The notes below the pieces were generated by a model. The model did no database searches, was not told the DNA's origin, and saw nothing but the letters and a program-made list of their open reading frames with translations. Position numbers and translations under genes: made by a program. Below, piece by piece: positions 7,109-13,741 of a stretch of DNA of 17,012 bases. Source of the DNA: an uncultured Collinsella sp. (GTDB taxonomy: Bacteria > Actinomycetota > Coriobacteriia > Coriobacteriales > Coriobacteriaceae); assembly GCA_959028445.1 (NCBI GenBank), contig CAUFRY010000045.1, forward strand, positions 1-17,012, read 5' to 3'. The stretch's first letter is position 1. Every line of letters begins with the position of its first letter.

Positions 7109-8548
7109 ATGAGCGACGGAAAGAAAAAGCTTTCCTTCTTGACGGTCATTTCGACCATCATCTGCGTCGTCTTCGTTTGCGAGGCCGCCGCTCCTGCTGC
7201 TGCCATTGGCAACCAGCAGTTCTTCTGGTGGATCTTCCTGATCCTGACCTTCCTGCTTCCCTACGGCATGGTTGTCGCCGAGCTCGGTACCACCTATGAC
7301 GGCGAGGGCGGCATTTACGACTGGGTACGCGATGGCCTGGGCGACAAATGGGGCGCCCGCATCTCGTACTACTACTGGGTCAACTACCCGCTGTGGATCG
7401 CCTCGCTGGCTACCATGTTCCCCGACATTTTGGGCATGGTCTTTGGCGTCGAGTTCAACTTGATCGCCAAGATGGGTATCGATCTTGCCTTTGTGTGGAT
7501 CGTCTACCTCATGGGCCGCTCCAAGGCGGCCGACTCCGAGTGGGTCCTTAACGGTGGCGCCATCATCAAGGTCGCCGTTGCCGTTATCGTTGGCGCTTTG
7601 GGCATTTGGTATGCCATGGAGAACGGTTTTGCGAACGACATGTCCGCTGCCACCTTCCTGCCCGAGCTCACCAACACCAACGCTCTCGGCTACCTGTCGA
7701 TCATCATCTTTAACTTCATGGGCTTCGAGGTCATCTGCACCATGACCGACGACATGGCCGATCCCGCTCGCGATATCCCCAAGGCTATCATCGTCGGTGG
7801 CCTGTCCATCGCCGTGATCTACCTGTTCGCTGGCTTTGGCATCGGCGCCGCCGTGCCGGCCGACTCCATCGATCCCGACTACGGCATGATCGTCGCAGTC
7901 CAGACCATGGTGGGCGACTCCATGATCTTTAAGGTCATCTGCATCGCCTTCCTGATCACCCTGTTCGCCAATATGGCCGCTTGGTCCTTCGGCGTTAACT
8001 CCGTTGCTCGCTACGCTGCCGAGCACGGCAACATGCCCAAGGTCTTCGCCTCGATGATCTCGGATGACGACATGCCCAACGGCGCCAACCTGGTCAACGC
8101 TGTCGTTGCCTCCCTGGTGCTGTGCCTGCAGCTCGTTCCCATCGACGCCATCTCCAACGGTGTCTTCTGGATGCTCTTTGGCACCTCTGTCGTCTTCCTG
8201 CTGTTGACCTACATCCCGATGTTCCCGGCGTTCCTCAACCTTCGTAAGAACGACCCCAACCGTGAGCGCATCTTCACGTTCCCGTTTAAGGGCGCCATGA
8301 TGAAGGTCATGCTGGCCATCCCCTGCATCGAGCTGGTTCTTGCCATCGTTGCCACGCTGATCCCGTTCTCCGCTGCTGAAATTGGCGACAAGGTCCCGAT
8401 GATCGTTATCTTCATCGTGCTCGTGCTCATCGGCGAGGTCGTCCGCGTCGTCAGCGCTAAGGGCCGCGAGACCGAGTACAAGGGTCTGACCCCTGAGCTC
8501 GCAGCCCAGCGTCTCGCTGAGGAGGCCGCCGAGGCCGAGGAGAACTAG
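7109..8548 (+). CDS. aguD: Agmatine/putrescine antiporter
   Basis: This 479-residue integral membrane protein belongs to the APC (amino acid-polyamine-organocation) superfamily, with about 12 hydrophobic segments and a charged C-terminal tail rich in Glu/Ala. The first helix region (VISTIICVVFVCEAAAPAA) and the sixth-helix region (YLFAGFGIGAAVP) resemble amino acid/amine exchangers of the AdiC/AguD type. Its position between putrescine carbamoyltransferase and agmatine deiminase makes agmatine uptake in exchange for putrescine the natural role. The start ATG has an ideal AAGGAG 6 nt upstream. Codon usage is strongly biased as in aguB and aguA. A diverged paralogue lies at 10669-12078. Family and context are strong; the substrate is inferred from the cluster. 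Confidence 0.85.
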   Translation: MSDGKKKLSFLTVISTIICVVFVCEAAAPAAAIGNQQFFWWIFLILTFLLPYGMVVAELGTTYDGEGGIYDWVRDGLGDKWGARISYYYWVNYPLWIASLATMFPDILGMVFGVEFNLIAKMGIDLAFVWIVYLMGRSKAADSEWVLNGGAIIKVAVAVIVGALGIWYAMENGFANDMSAATFLPELTNTNALGYLSIIIFNFMGFEVICTMTDDMADPARDIPKAIIVGGLSIAVIYLFAGFGIGAAVPADSIDPDYGMIVAVQTMVGDSMIFKVICIAFLITLFANMAAWSFGVNSVARYAAEHGNMPKVFASMISDDDMPNGANLVNAVVASLVLCLQLVPIDAISNGVFWMLFGTSVVFLLLTYIPMFPAFLNLRKNDPNRERIFTFPFKGAMMKVMLAIPCIELVLAIVATLIPFSAAEIGDKVPMIVIFIVLVLIGEVVRVVSAKGRETEYKGLTPELAAQRLAEEAAEAEEN

Positions 8549-8916
8549 AGCACCCGGTTCTGGGGCTCCAACCCTCCTCGTGTACCAACGCGCGCTTCGT
8601 CGGGCTTGTCGCTCCCGACTCCGGGCACTCTAGCCTCTTCGGAGGCGTGTCCAAGCGACAGGTTTGCTAACCATTCCCCCGGGGTGGGTGTGAGCGATAG
8701 CTCCGGTAACCACCGCCCACCCCAATCTCTCTTCCGTATCCTTCGTGCGTTTTGTCTCCGCGCACTTGGTTACGTCGTCGCTTGCCGGTGCGATTCCGTG
8801 AAAACCGGCACCGGGCGCCCCGACCTTTGCCGGGGAACGGGCGCCTACCATCTCTTGGTTTTAGGCTGCGGGTAACCCGCCCGCAGCAAGCGATCGTTCG
8901 ATTTGGAGGAAATCTT
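8549..8916 (+). other. Long structured spacer/leader upstream of aguA
   Basis: No supported gene lies in these 368 nt. Several stable hairpins do. One is GGGCAC/GTGTCC capped by GCCTC-TTCG-GAGGC with a UUCG tetraloop (8623-8652). A second is GGGGTGGG (8681-8688) with CCCACCCC (8716-8723), enclosing GAGC-GATA-GCTC. A third is GCCGGT/ACCGGC (8784-8809), and a fourth is a CCCCG/CGGGG hairpin inside GGCGC/GCGCC (8814-8845). The last, GCTGCGGG/CCCGCAGC (8865-8887), ends 18 nt before the aguA ribosome binding site GGAGGA (8905-8910). None is a clear rho-independent terminator. It could be a separate promoter plus leader, an mRNA processing region or a regulatory RNA; I do not recognise a known class. 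Confidence 0.5.
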
Positions 8917-10122
8917 ATGCGTACGATCACCGAGTCCGAGTCCACCCCCAAGGCCGACGGCTTCTTCATGCCCGCCGAGTTCGCCCCGCAGGATCGCGTG
9001 TGGATGGGCTGGCCCCACCGCACCGACACCTGGGCCCACGGCGCCAAGCCGGCCCAGAAGCAGTATGCCGCCATCGCCCGCGCCATCTCCGAGTTCACCC
9101 CGGTCTATATGTGCGCCAACCAGGTCGACTACGCCAACTGCAAGGCCGTCTTCGAGAACGACGAGAACGTCACCGTCATCGAGATGACCACCGACGACGC
9201 CTGGTTCCGCGACACTGCCGCCACCTACGTCATCAACGGCAAGGGCGAGAAGCGCGCCAACCACTGGCACTTCAACGCCTACGGCGGCCTCGTCGACGGC
9301 CTGTACTTCCCGTGGGACAAGGACGAGCAGATCGCCCTCAAGATGGCTGAGCTCTCCGGCTGCCGCCGCTATCGTCCCGACGACATGATCCTCGAGGGCG
9401 GCTCCATCACCGTCGACGGCGAGGGCACCCTTGTCGTGACCGACCAGTGCCTGCTTTCCCCGGGCCGCACCTGCTCTGCGGTTCTGGAGGAGGAAGAGGA
9501 TCCCGAGTCCATCTGGCCCAAGTACCGCAAGAAGTTTGAGCCCTGGAGCGAGGAGCTTCGCGCCTACATGGACGAGCACCTCAAGGATTACCTGGGTGTC
9601 GAGAAGGTCATCTGGGTCAAGGAGGGCATCGACCCCGAGGAGACCAACGGCCACATCGACGACGTCGCCACGTTCATCGCGCCGGGCGTCATGGCCTGCA
9701 TTTGGACCGACGATCCCGAGTATCCGTTCTACGAGCAGTGCCACGCTGCCTACGAGACCCTCTCCAACGCCGTCGACGCCAAGGGCCGCAAGATGAAGGT
9801 CTACAAGCTCTGCATGCCCGTGAACCCGCTGTTCATGGACCAGGCTTCCTGCGACACCATCGACGCCGACGAGAACGCCGAGCCGCGCGTCCCCGACGAG
9901 CCGCTGATCGCCTCCTACATGAACTACCTCGTGACCAACCACGGCGTTATCGTCCCGCAGTACGGCGACGAGAACGACCAGCTGGCCGTCGACACGCTCC
10001 AGAAGATCTACGACGAGGTCTGGGGCGAGGGCGTCTACAAGTGCGTCGGCGTTCAGTCCGAGCAGGTCGTCTTCGGTGGCGGCAACATCCACTGCATTAC
10101 TCAGCAGGAGCCGTCCGCGTAA
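8917..10122 (+). CDS. aguA: Agmatine deiminase
   Basis: This 401-residue cytosolic enzyme of the guanidino-group-modifying superfamily should hydrolyse agmatine to N-carbamoylputrescine and ammonia. Catalytic residues are visible: Asp99 in WFRD, Glu160 in LEGGSI, His246 and Asp248 in NGHIDDVA, and the nucleophile Cys393 in GGGNIHCITQQEP. The usual family length is near 365 residues. The excess is mostly an acidic/aromatic insertion at about 181-224 that replaces the short segment before the conserved YLGVEKVIW stretch, making it about 25 residues longer. The usual NRNRN-like stretch after the LL pair is SPGRT here. The start ATG has GGAGGA 6 nt upstream. Codon bias is extreme (nearly every Phe, Asn, Asp and Tyr codon ends in C), pointing to very high expression. 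Confidence 0.93.
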   Translation: MRTITESESTPKADGFFMPAEFAPQDRVWMGWPHRTDTWAHGAKPAQKQYAAIARAISEFTPVYMCANQVDYANCKAVFENDENVTVIEMTTDDAWFRDTAATYVINGKGEKRANHWHFNAYGGLVDGLYFPWDKDEQIALKMAELSGCRRYRPDDMILEGGSITVDGEGTLVVTDQCLLSPGRTCSAVLEEEEDPESIWPKYRKKFEPWSEELRAYMDEHLKDYLGVEKVIWVKEGIDPEETNGHIDDVATFIAPGVMACIWTDDPEYPFYEQCHAAYETLSNAVDAKGRKMKVYKLCMPVNPLFMDQASCDTIDADENAEPRVPDEPLIASYMNYLVTNHGVIVPQYGDENDQLAVDTLQKIYDEVWGEGVYKCVGVQSEQVVFGGGNIHCITQQEPSA

Positions 10123-10165
10123 TTGTCTGTCTTCCCGAGGCACGGCACCTTGCCCTTCAATCGTC

Positions 10166-10199
10166 GGGCATGACCCTTAAGGTCTATGCCCTCCTCTTT
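10166..10199 (+). terminator. Probable terminator after aguA
   Basis: GGGCATGACC (10166-10175) pairs with GGTC-T-ATGCCC (10181-10191) around a CTTAA loop, with one bulged T. A pyrimidine tail TCCTCTTTC follows. It lies 44 nt after the aguA stop. The tail is not a pure T tract, so efficiency may be moderate. Confidence 0.5.
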
Positions 10200-10222
10200 C
10201 AGGGCAATCTGCCGCACCTCAG

Positions 10223-10320
10223 AAACCCAGCCGATCAATCGGACAGTCGGTGAATCGCACCGTGACCATCTCGGGGCATTGATGGTCGGTTTATTCGATG
10301 TCTTGGTCGGCTGGGTTTTT
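10223..10320 (+). other. Branched RNA-like structure ending in a T tract
   Basis: AAACCCAGCCGA (10223-10234) pairs perfectly over 12 bp with 10307-10318 and is followed by TTTTTC. The 72-nt interior contains two further hairpins: CGGTG/CACCG (10248-10262) and GACCATC/GATGGTC (10264-10287). The result is a multi-branch junction closed by a terminator-like stem. It may be a complex terminator or a structured non-coding RNA. I do not recognise a known family. Confidence 0.5.
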
Positions 10321-10324
10321 CTTT

Positions 10325-10362
10325 GGGCACTCCGTTGCCTCCACTTCGGAGTGCCCGCCTCT
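10325..10362 (+). terminator. Hairpin with weak T tail
   Basis: GGGCACTCCG (10325-10334) pairs perfectly with CGGAGTGCCC (10347-10356) around a 12-nt loop, then GCCTCTTTG. It immediately follows the branched structure at 10223-10320, so the two may act as tandem terminators. Confidence 0.5.
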
Positions 10363-10372
10363 TTGATTGAGT

Positions 10373-10441
10373 ACGCGTCTGATCTGGGATTTATTGCGGG
10401 TTAGGCCAATTGTTCGCTTGAATATCCCAGGTCAGACGCGT
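10373..10441. repeat. Long inverted repeat upstream of the second antiporter
   Basis: ACGCGTCTGATCTGGGAT (10373-10390) is the reverse complement of 10424-10441 except for one position that can form a G-U pair. The 33-nt centre contains ATTGCGGGTTAGGC (10393-10406), which resembles ATTGCGGATTAGGC in the aguB promoter spacer (5652-5665) at 13 of 14 positions. No T tract follows, so it is not an ordinary terminator. It could be an operator region or a leader hairpin. The rest of the spacer to 10668 shows a smaller GGTCGC-AATC-GCGGCC hairpin (about 10463-10478) and no supported gene. Confidence 0.5.
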
Positions 10442-10668
10442 CTTCAATTGCCAAAAGATTCCGGTCGCAATCGCGGCCGTTTTGATCGGAGTATCTATGT
10501 ACCAGCGTATCGTTATCTACACGCGCCTGTTCCGCGAGCGTTGGTCCAACAATTGCATCCTCTCTTCTCTTTGGGATGGCACCTGCACCGGTGACGCGGC
10601 CTGCAACCCTACCTTGGGCTGCGCCTTCGGTACAGATGCCATCCTTTTTGCTGTAGGGGAAGCGTGCC

Positions 10669-12078
10669 ATGGCAGGTAAAAAGTTCTCCCTGTTCGAGGT
10701 CATCCTCTCGGTTATCTGCGTTGTCTTTACCATCGAGGCGGCTGCTCCGGCATCTGCCATGGGTAACGTGCAGTTCTTCTGGTGGATCTTCCTTATCATT
10801 ACGTTTTTGCTTCCCTATGGCCTGGTGGTGGCCGAGCTCGGTACGGCGTTCGATTCCGAGGGCGGCCTGTACGACTGGGTTCGCCTGGGCTTGGGAGACC
10901 GTTGGTGTGCACGCTGCTCCTGGTGCTATTGGGTCAACTTTCCACTGTGGGTGGCAAGTATCGCCTGCATGTTCCCCAGTGTCATCAATGCGGTATGGGG
11001 CATCGAATTTTCGCTTGGGGTCCGAATTGCCATCGAGCTTGCCTTTGTGTGGGGCGTCACGGTCATGGCAATGCAGCCGGTGGCCGAGGCCGATTGGGTC
11101 ATGGATGGCGGCGCCGTCATCAAGGTGCTCATTACCGCCGTGGTGGGAATCATCGGCATCTGGTTTGCCTGCAACAACGGCTTTGCCAACGATATGTCGT
11201 TTAAGACATTTGTCCCCGATCTGGGAGACACTAACTCACTGACGTATCTTTCAATCATCCTATTCAACTTTATGGGCTTTGAGGTGGTCGCGACCTTTGC
11301 CAGCACGATGAAGAACCCATCGCGCGATATCCCCAAGGCGGTTATCGCCGGTGGCGTTGCCATCGCGGCGATCTACATTATCTGTGGCATCGGTATTGGA
11401 GCCGCGGTTCCCACCGAGCAGCTTTCACTCGATTCGGGCATTGTGGACGCGGTTGCCGCCATGGTGGGGCGCGCTCACCCGCTGACGATGGTCGTGGGCG
11501 TGGCCTTTCTGGTAACGCTGTTTGCCAACATGATCTGTTGGAGCTTTGGCGTCAACAACGTGGCGAGCTATGCCGCGCGCCATGGCAACATGCCGCGTCC
11601 CTTTGCGCTGGTGTCCAAGAAGACCGGCATGCCCAACGGCTCGGCACTCATTAACGGTTGTTTTGCCAGCTTGGTGCTGCTACTTCAGATTCCGCTGGGT
11701 GAAGGTTCCGACGTCTTTTGGGTCTTCTTCTCGATGAACGTCGTCTTTCTGCTCATGAGCTATATCCCGATGTTCCCGGCGTTTTGGCGCCTGCGTAAAT
11801 ACGACGACCGCCCGCGTGTGTTTCGCGCGCCCTTCGAGGGCAAGGTGCTTGCGGTAGCGCTTGCGGTGCCGGTGGTAGAACTCGTGCTTTCGATTGTTGC
11901 GACAATCGTGCCGCTTAACAGCTCGCCCGCCGAGATGTCAAAGTTGCCGATCCTCATGGGTGTGGTGATCGGCGTGTTGCTGGGCGAGGTTTCGCGCCTC
12001 ATATCGCGCCGCGGCCGCAGCATCGACAATCCCGGCGTTGGCGCAAGGGGGACAGGTCGCTTTGCACCAAAACAGTAG
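10669..12078 (+). CDS. Second agmatine/putrescine-type antiporter
   Basis: This 469-residue APC-superfamily permease with about 12 hydrophobic segments is a clear paralogue of the 7109-8548 antiporter. Shared blocks include EAAAPA(A/S)A(I/M)GN, QFFWWIFL, the PNG(A/S) region and the YIPMFPAF stretch; by eye well over half of positions are identical. The C-terminal tails are unrelated: this one ends in a Gly/Arg-rich segment. Its codon usage is much more relaxed (many TTT, CGA/CGT and TCA codons) than the other antiporter, so it is probably less expressed or a diverged older copy. The start ATG follows AGGGGAAG. It lies 546 nt after aguA, beyond likely terminators, so it probably has its own promoter. 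Its substrate may be agmatine, putrescine or another amine. Confidence 0.85.
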   Translation: MAGKKFSLFEVILSVICVVFTIEAAAPASAMGNVQFFWWIFLIITFLLPYGLVVAELGTAFDSEGGLYDWVRLGLGDRWCARCSWCYWVNFPLWVASIACMFPSVINAVWGIEFSLGVRIAIELAFVWGVTVMAMQPVAEADWVMDGGAVIKVLITAVVGIIGIWFACNNGFANDMSFKTFVPDLGDTNSLTYLSIILFNFMGFEVVATFASTMKNPSRDIPKAVIAGGVAIAAIYIICGIGIGAAVPTEQLSLDSGIVDAVAAMVGRAHPLTMVVGVAFLVTLFANMICWSFGVNNVASYAARHGNMPRPFALVSKKTGMPNGSALINGCFASLVLLLQIPLGEGSDVFWVFFSMNVVFLLMSYIPMFPAFWRLRKYDDRPRVFRAPFEGKVLAVALAVPVVELVLSIVATIVPLNSSPAEMSKLPILMGVVIGVLLGEVSRLISRRGRSIDNPGVGARGTGRFAPKQ

Positions 12079-12099
12079 CGCCGCGAGTTGTGCGGTGCT
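12077..12099. terminator. Weak hairpin at the convergent gene ends
   Basis: AGCGCCGC (12077-12084) pairs over 8 bp, one G-U included, with GCGGTGCT (12092-12099). It starts inside the antiporter stop codon and lies just before the end of the convergent small ORF. There is no T tract, so the terminator label is tentative. Confidence 0.3.
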
Positions 12100-12113
12100 A
12101 GATGCATCTTGGA

Positions 12114-12305
12114 TTACTGCTCACGCTGCTCGGGATCAGATGCGAGCTTGGGTGCAAAGTAGGGGACGTGGCCCAGGTAGGGGCAGCTGTCCGAACGCGC
12201 CTCAACGGCGCAGGGGACATTGTCGTAGGTCATGGAAGAACCGAGTCGGGTGATGGCCTTGGCGGCGGGCGCGACGAGCATCTTGAGCGGAGCGATCGGT
12301 GTCAT
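12114..12305 (-). CDS. Small 63-residue protein of unknown function
   Basis: An ATG at 12305 preceded by AAAGGAGA at ideal spacing opens a 63-residue frame ending in TAA. The protein begins MTPIAPLKMLVAPAAKAITR, is basic and moderately hydrophobic at the N-terminus, and has two cysteines (in PCAVEA and DSCPYLG) before a polar C-terminus. Codons are the C/G-ending kind expected here, supporting real coding. It runs against the second antiporter and is divergent from the second LuxR gene, from which it is separated by 128 nt. I do not recognise the family. The strong ribosome binding site and codon use favour a genuine gene; conservation is untested. Confidence 0.6.
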   Translation of the reverse strand: MTPIAPLKMLVAPAAKAITRLGSSMTYDNVPCAVEARSDSCPYLGHVPYFAPKLASDPEQREQ

Positions 12306-12433
12306 GGCATCTCCTTTCATCGGTGAGACACAGCTTGTTTATCTAAACGATACAGTACGTTTAATCGGTGAGTCTAATCTTGCGGCAAAGAATCTGTCAA
12401 CATCCTCACAGCATCTAGACAGGGGAGGCGGGC
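12306..12433. promoter_or_regulatory. Divergent promoter of the small ORF and second LuxR gene
   Basis: This AT-richer spacer contains GTTTA (12337-12341) and the inverted pair TAAACG (12344-12349) and CGTTTA (12358-12363), centred on an 8-nt gap. These resemble the TAAAC boxes near aguB and the amidohydrolase. The LuxR gene has a strong GGGGAGG site at 12422-12428. An autoregulatory operator is a reasonable inference, not shown. Confidence 0.4.
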
Positions 12434-13426
12434 ATGAGTTTCGCGTTCTATATCTACACCACGATTATCATGGGTGTGGCTCTGGTGACCAGTGCCGTGG
12501 CATTGGTGGTTTGGCTCATGACGCGCCGTCGCGACAGCCTCGTGGCCGCGGCGGGTTTTTTGCTCTATATGCTCGATATGTCGGTCATCTTTTTTGACGA
12601 GTACAATCGGCTCAAATACGACTACGCCGTTACCTTTAGCGAGCCGCTGCAGCACCCCTTGCTGCGCTGCGTGCTTGGTATTGCCATCTATGCCTGCGTG
12701 GTGCTATGGATGTTTGCGCGCTTGCGCAAAAGACCGACGTCGCGCATGCTCGGACTCGCTATCGTGCCGTTTTCAATCTTGCAATTGCTGCTGGTGCCTC
12801 GCAGCGGCGCTGCCGGAGAGGTGCAGCAGTATCTCTTTTGGCTCACGCGTGACCTGGGTAATGTAGGATGTCTTGCCTATGCCGCCTGGCATTACCGGTA
12901 CAGAGCAACGCGTGTTGAGAAACTCGACCTCGACCGCTCAAAGCTCTTTTGGAAGGTGGCCTTCGTTCTTGTGTTTTGCGTGATCGCCGAGGACACCTAC
13001 ATGATCTTGTTCTGCCGCCCCGACTCCCAAAACCCCGTCATCGGCCTCTTTTTGTGGTATCTGTCCGAGCGCAATATCTCCGAAAACGTGCTGCTCGTGG
13101 TATGCGCGGCTCAGCTTCTTTGCCAGTTTAGCCATATCCTGCGTGTGTATGCCCGTCATCCGCGTGCCGATGAGGACGTGGCAGCCGAGAGCGCAAGCTC
13201 TGAGGACGATCTCGCATCGCGTGTGGTGATTTATGCCGACGCCCATAAGCTGTCACGGCGCGAGCAGGAGGTGCTCACGCTGGTGCTGAAGGGCAACGAC
13301 GCCCAAAACATCGCCAGCGAGTTGGTCATCAGCCCTGGCACGGTCAAGGCACACTTGCATCGCATCTACGTTAAAAGCGGCGTCTCCAACCGAGATGACC
13401 TTATAGATACCTTTTGGCGTTCCTAG
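12434..13426 (+). CDS. Second membrane-anchored LuxR-family regulator
   Basis: This 330-residue paralogue of the 4606-5571 regulator has the same layout: about seven hydrophobic segments in residues 8-235, an acidic linker (245-260) and a C-terminal LuxR/GerE helix-turn-helix (271-328: LSRREQEVLTLV...IASELVISPGTVKAHLHRIYVK). The last membrane region shares IAEDTYMILF (184-193) and WYLSERNISENV (208-219) with the first regulator, which suggests a conserved ligand or assembly site there. Outside these blocks the sensor parts diverge considerably. No receiver domain is present. It lies between the second antiporter and an amidohydrolase gene 315 nt downstream. A role in sensing agmatine, putrescine or a related amine is inferred from the location. 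The start ATG follows GGGGAGG. Confidence 0.85.
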   Translation: MSFAFYIYTTIIMGVALVTSAVALVVWLMTRRRDSLVAAAGFLLYMLDMSVIFFDEYNRLKYDYAVTFSEPLQHPLLRCVLGIAIYACVVLWMFARLRKRPTSRMLGLAIVPFSILQLLLVPRSGAAGEVQQYLFWLTRDLGNVGCLAYAAWHYRYRATRVEKLDLDRSKLFWKVAFVLVFCVIAEDTYMILFCRPDSQNPVIGLFLWYLSERNISENVLLVVCAAQLLCQFSHILRVYARHPRADEDVAAESASSEDDLASRVVIYADAHKLSRREQEVLTLVLKGNDAQNIASELVISPGTVKAHLHRIYVKSGVSNRDDLIDTFWRS

Positions 13427-13599
13427 CCTCATTCTTCCTCGCATGCGGGTCTTGCTGTGTGGGCGGCCACACCGTTGGGCGTAATGAAGCGGTAATAATC
13501 TCAGACAATAAACCTGCAGGTAAAGCGTGTAAACCTGCTTAAACTGACCGTTTGCGGTCCCTGGCCTTGGCACGGGTTTGCCCCTGTGTATCAATGGGT
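13427..13599 (+). promoter_or_regulatory. Amidohydrolase promoter region with TAAACCTGC repeats
   Basis: After a GTGTGG/CCACAC hairpin (13457-13472), the sequence TAAACCTGCAGGT occurs at 13509-13521. Its core ACCTGCAGGT is a perfect 10-bp palindrome. A second TAAACCTGC lies at 13530-13538, exactly 21 nt (two helical turns) downstream, followed by TTAAAC. The first site matches the minus-strand site at 5731-5743 by the aguB promoter at 12 of 13 bases. I read these as binding sites for one or both LuxR regulators. No confident -35/-10 pair is visible. Confidence 0.5.
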
Positions 13600-13712
13600 G
13601 TAGCGCGAAGCCGCGGACGTGGGACAGACGTCCGAGCACGGCTTGTAGGCACGCGCCGATGCGGGAGCGCTACGCTCCCAACCGAGTGCCCACGCGGGCG
13701 GTGCGTCCGCGT
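13600..13712 (+). ncRNA. Structured 5' leader with alternative folds (riboswitch-like candidate)
   Basis: A closing stem GTAGCGC (13600-13606) with GCGCTAC (13667-13673) encloses a 13-bp hairpin: AAGCCG plus CGGACGT (13608-13620) paired with ACGTCCG plus CGGCTT (13628-13644). A competing hairpin GGGAGCG (13663-13669) with CGCTCCC (13673-13679) uses the same bases as the closing stem, so both cannot form together. GGCAC/GTGCC (13648-13690) and ACGCGG/CCGCGT (13692-13712) follow. The Shine-Dalgarno GAGGAGG (13730-13736) can also be partly paired in a GCCT-GAGG-AGGC hairpin. It resembles no riboswitch class I can name with confidence. Confidence 0.45.
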
Positions 13713-13741
13713 TACAACCAAAGATGCCTGAGGAGGCTCGC

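Noticed and set aside
8784..8812. Cobalamin-riboswitch-like word (GCCGGTGCGATTCCG)
   Set aside because: It resembles part of the B12 element, but the preceding AGGGAA-type and following CCCGCNACTGT-type boxes are missing, and an agmatine deiminase is not a usual B12 target.
10482..10679. 65-codon plus-strand frame overlapping the second antiporter start
   Set aside because: Poor ribosome binding site, atypical composition rich in Cys and Arg, and overlap with the antiporter start. Probably chance within the leader.
13600..13680. Guanidine-I (ykkC) riboswitch identity for the amidohydrolase leader
   Set aside because: GTCCGAG, CACGGC and GCGGGAG fragments are reminiscent, but the hallmark AGGGTTCCG-type segment is absent and the order and spacing do not fit, so I kept it only as an unclassified structured leader.
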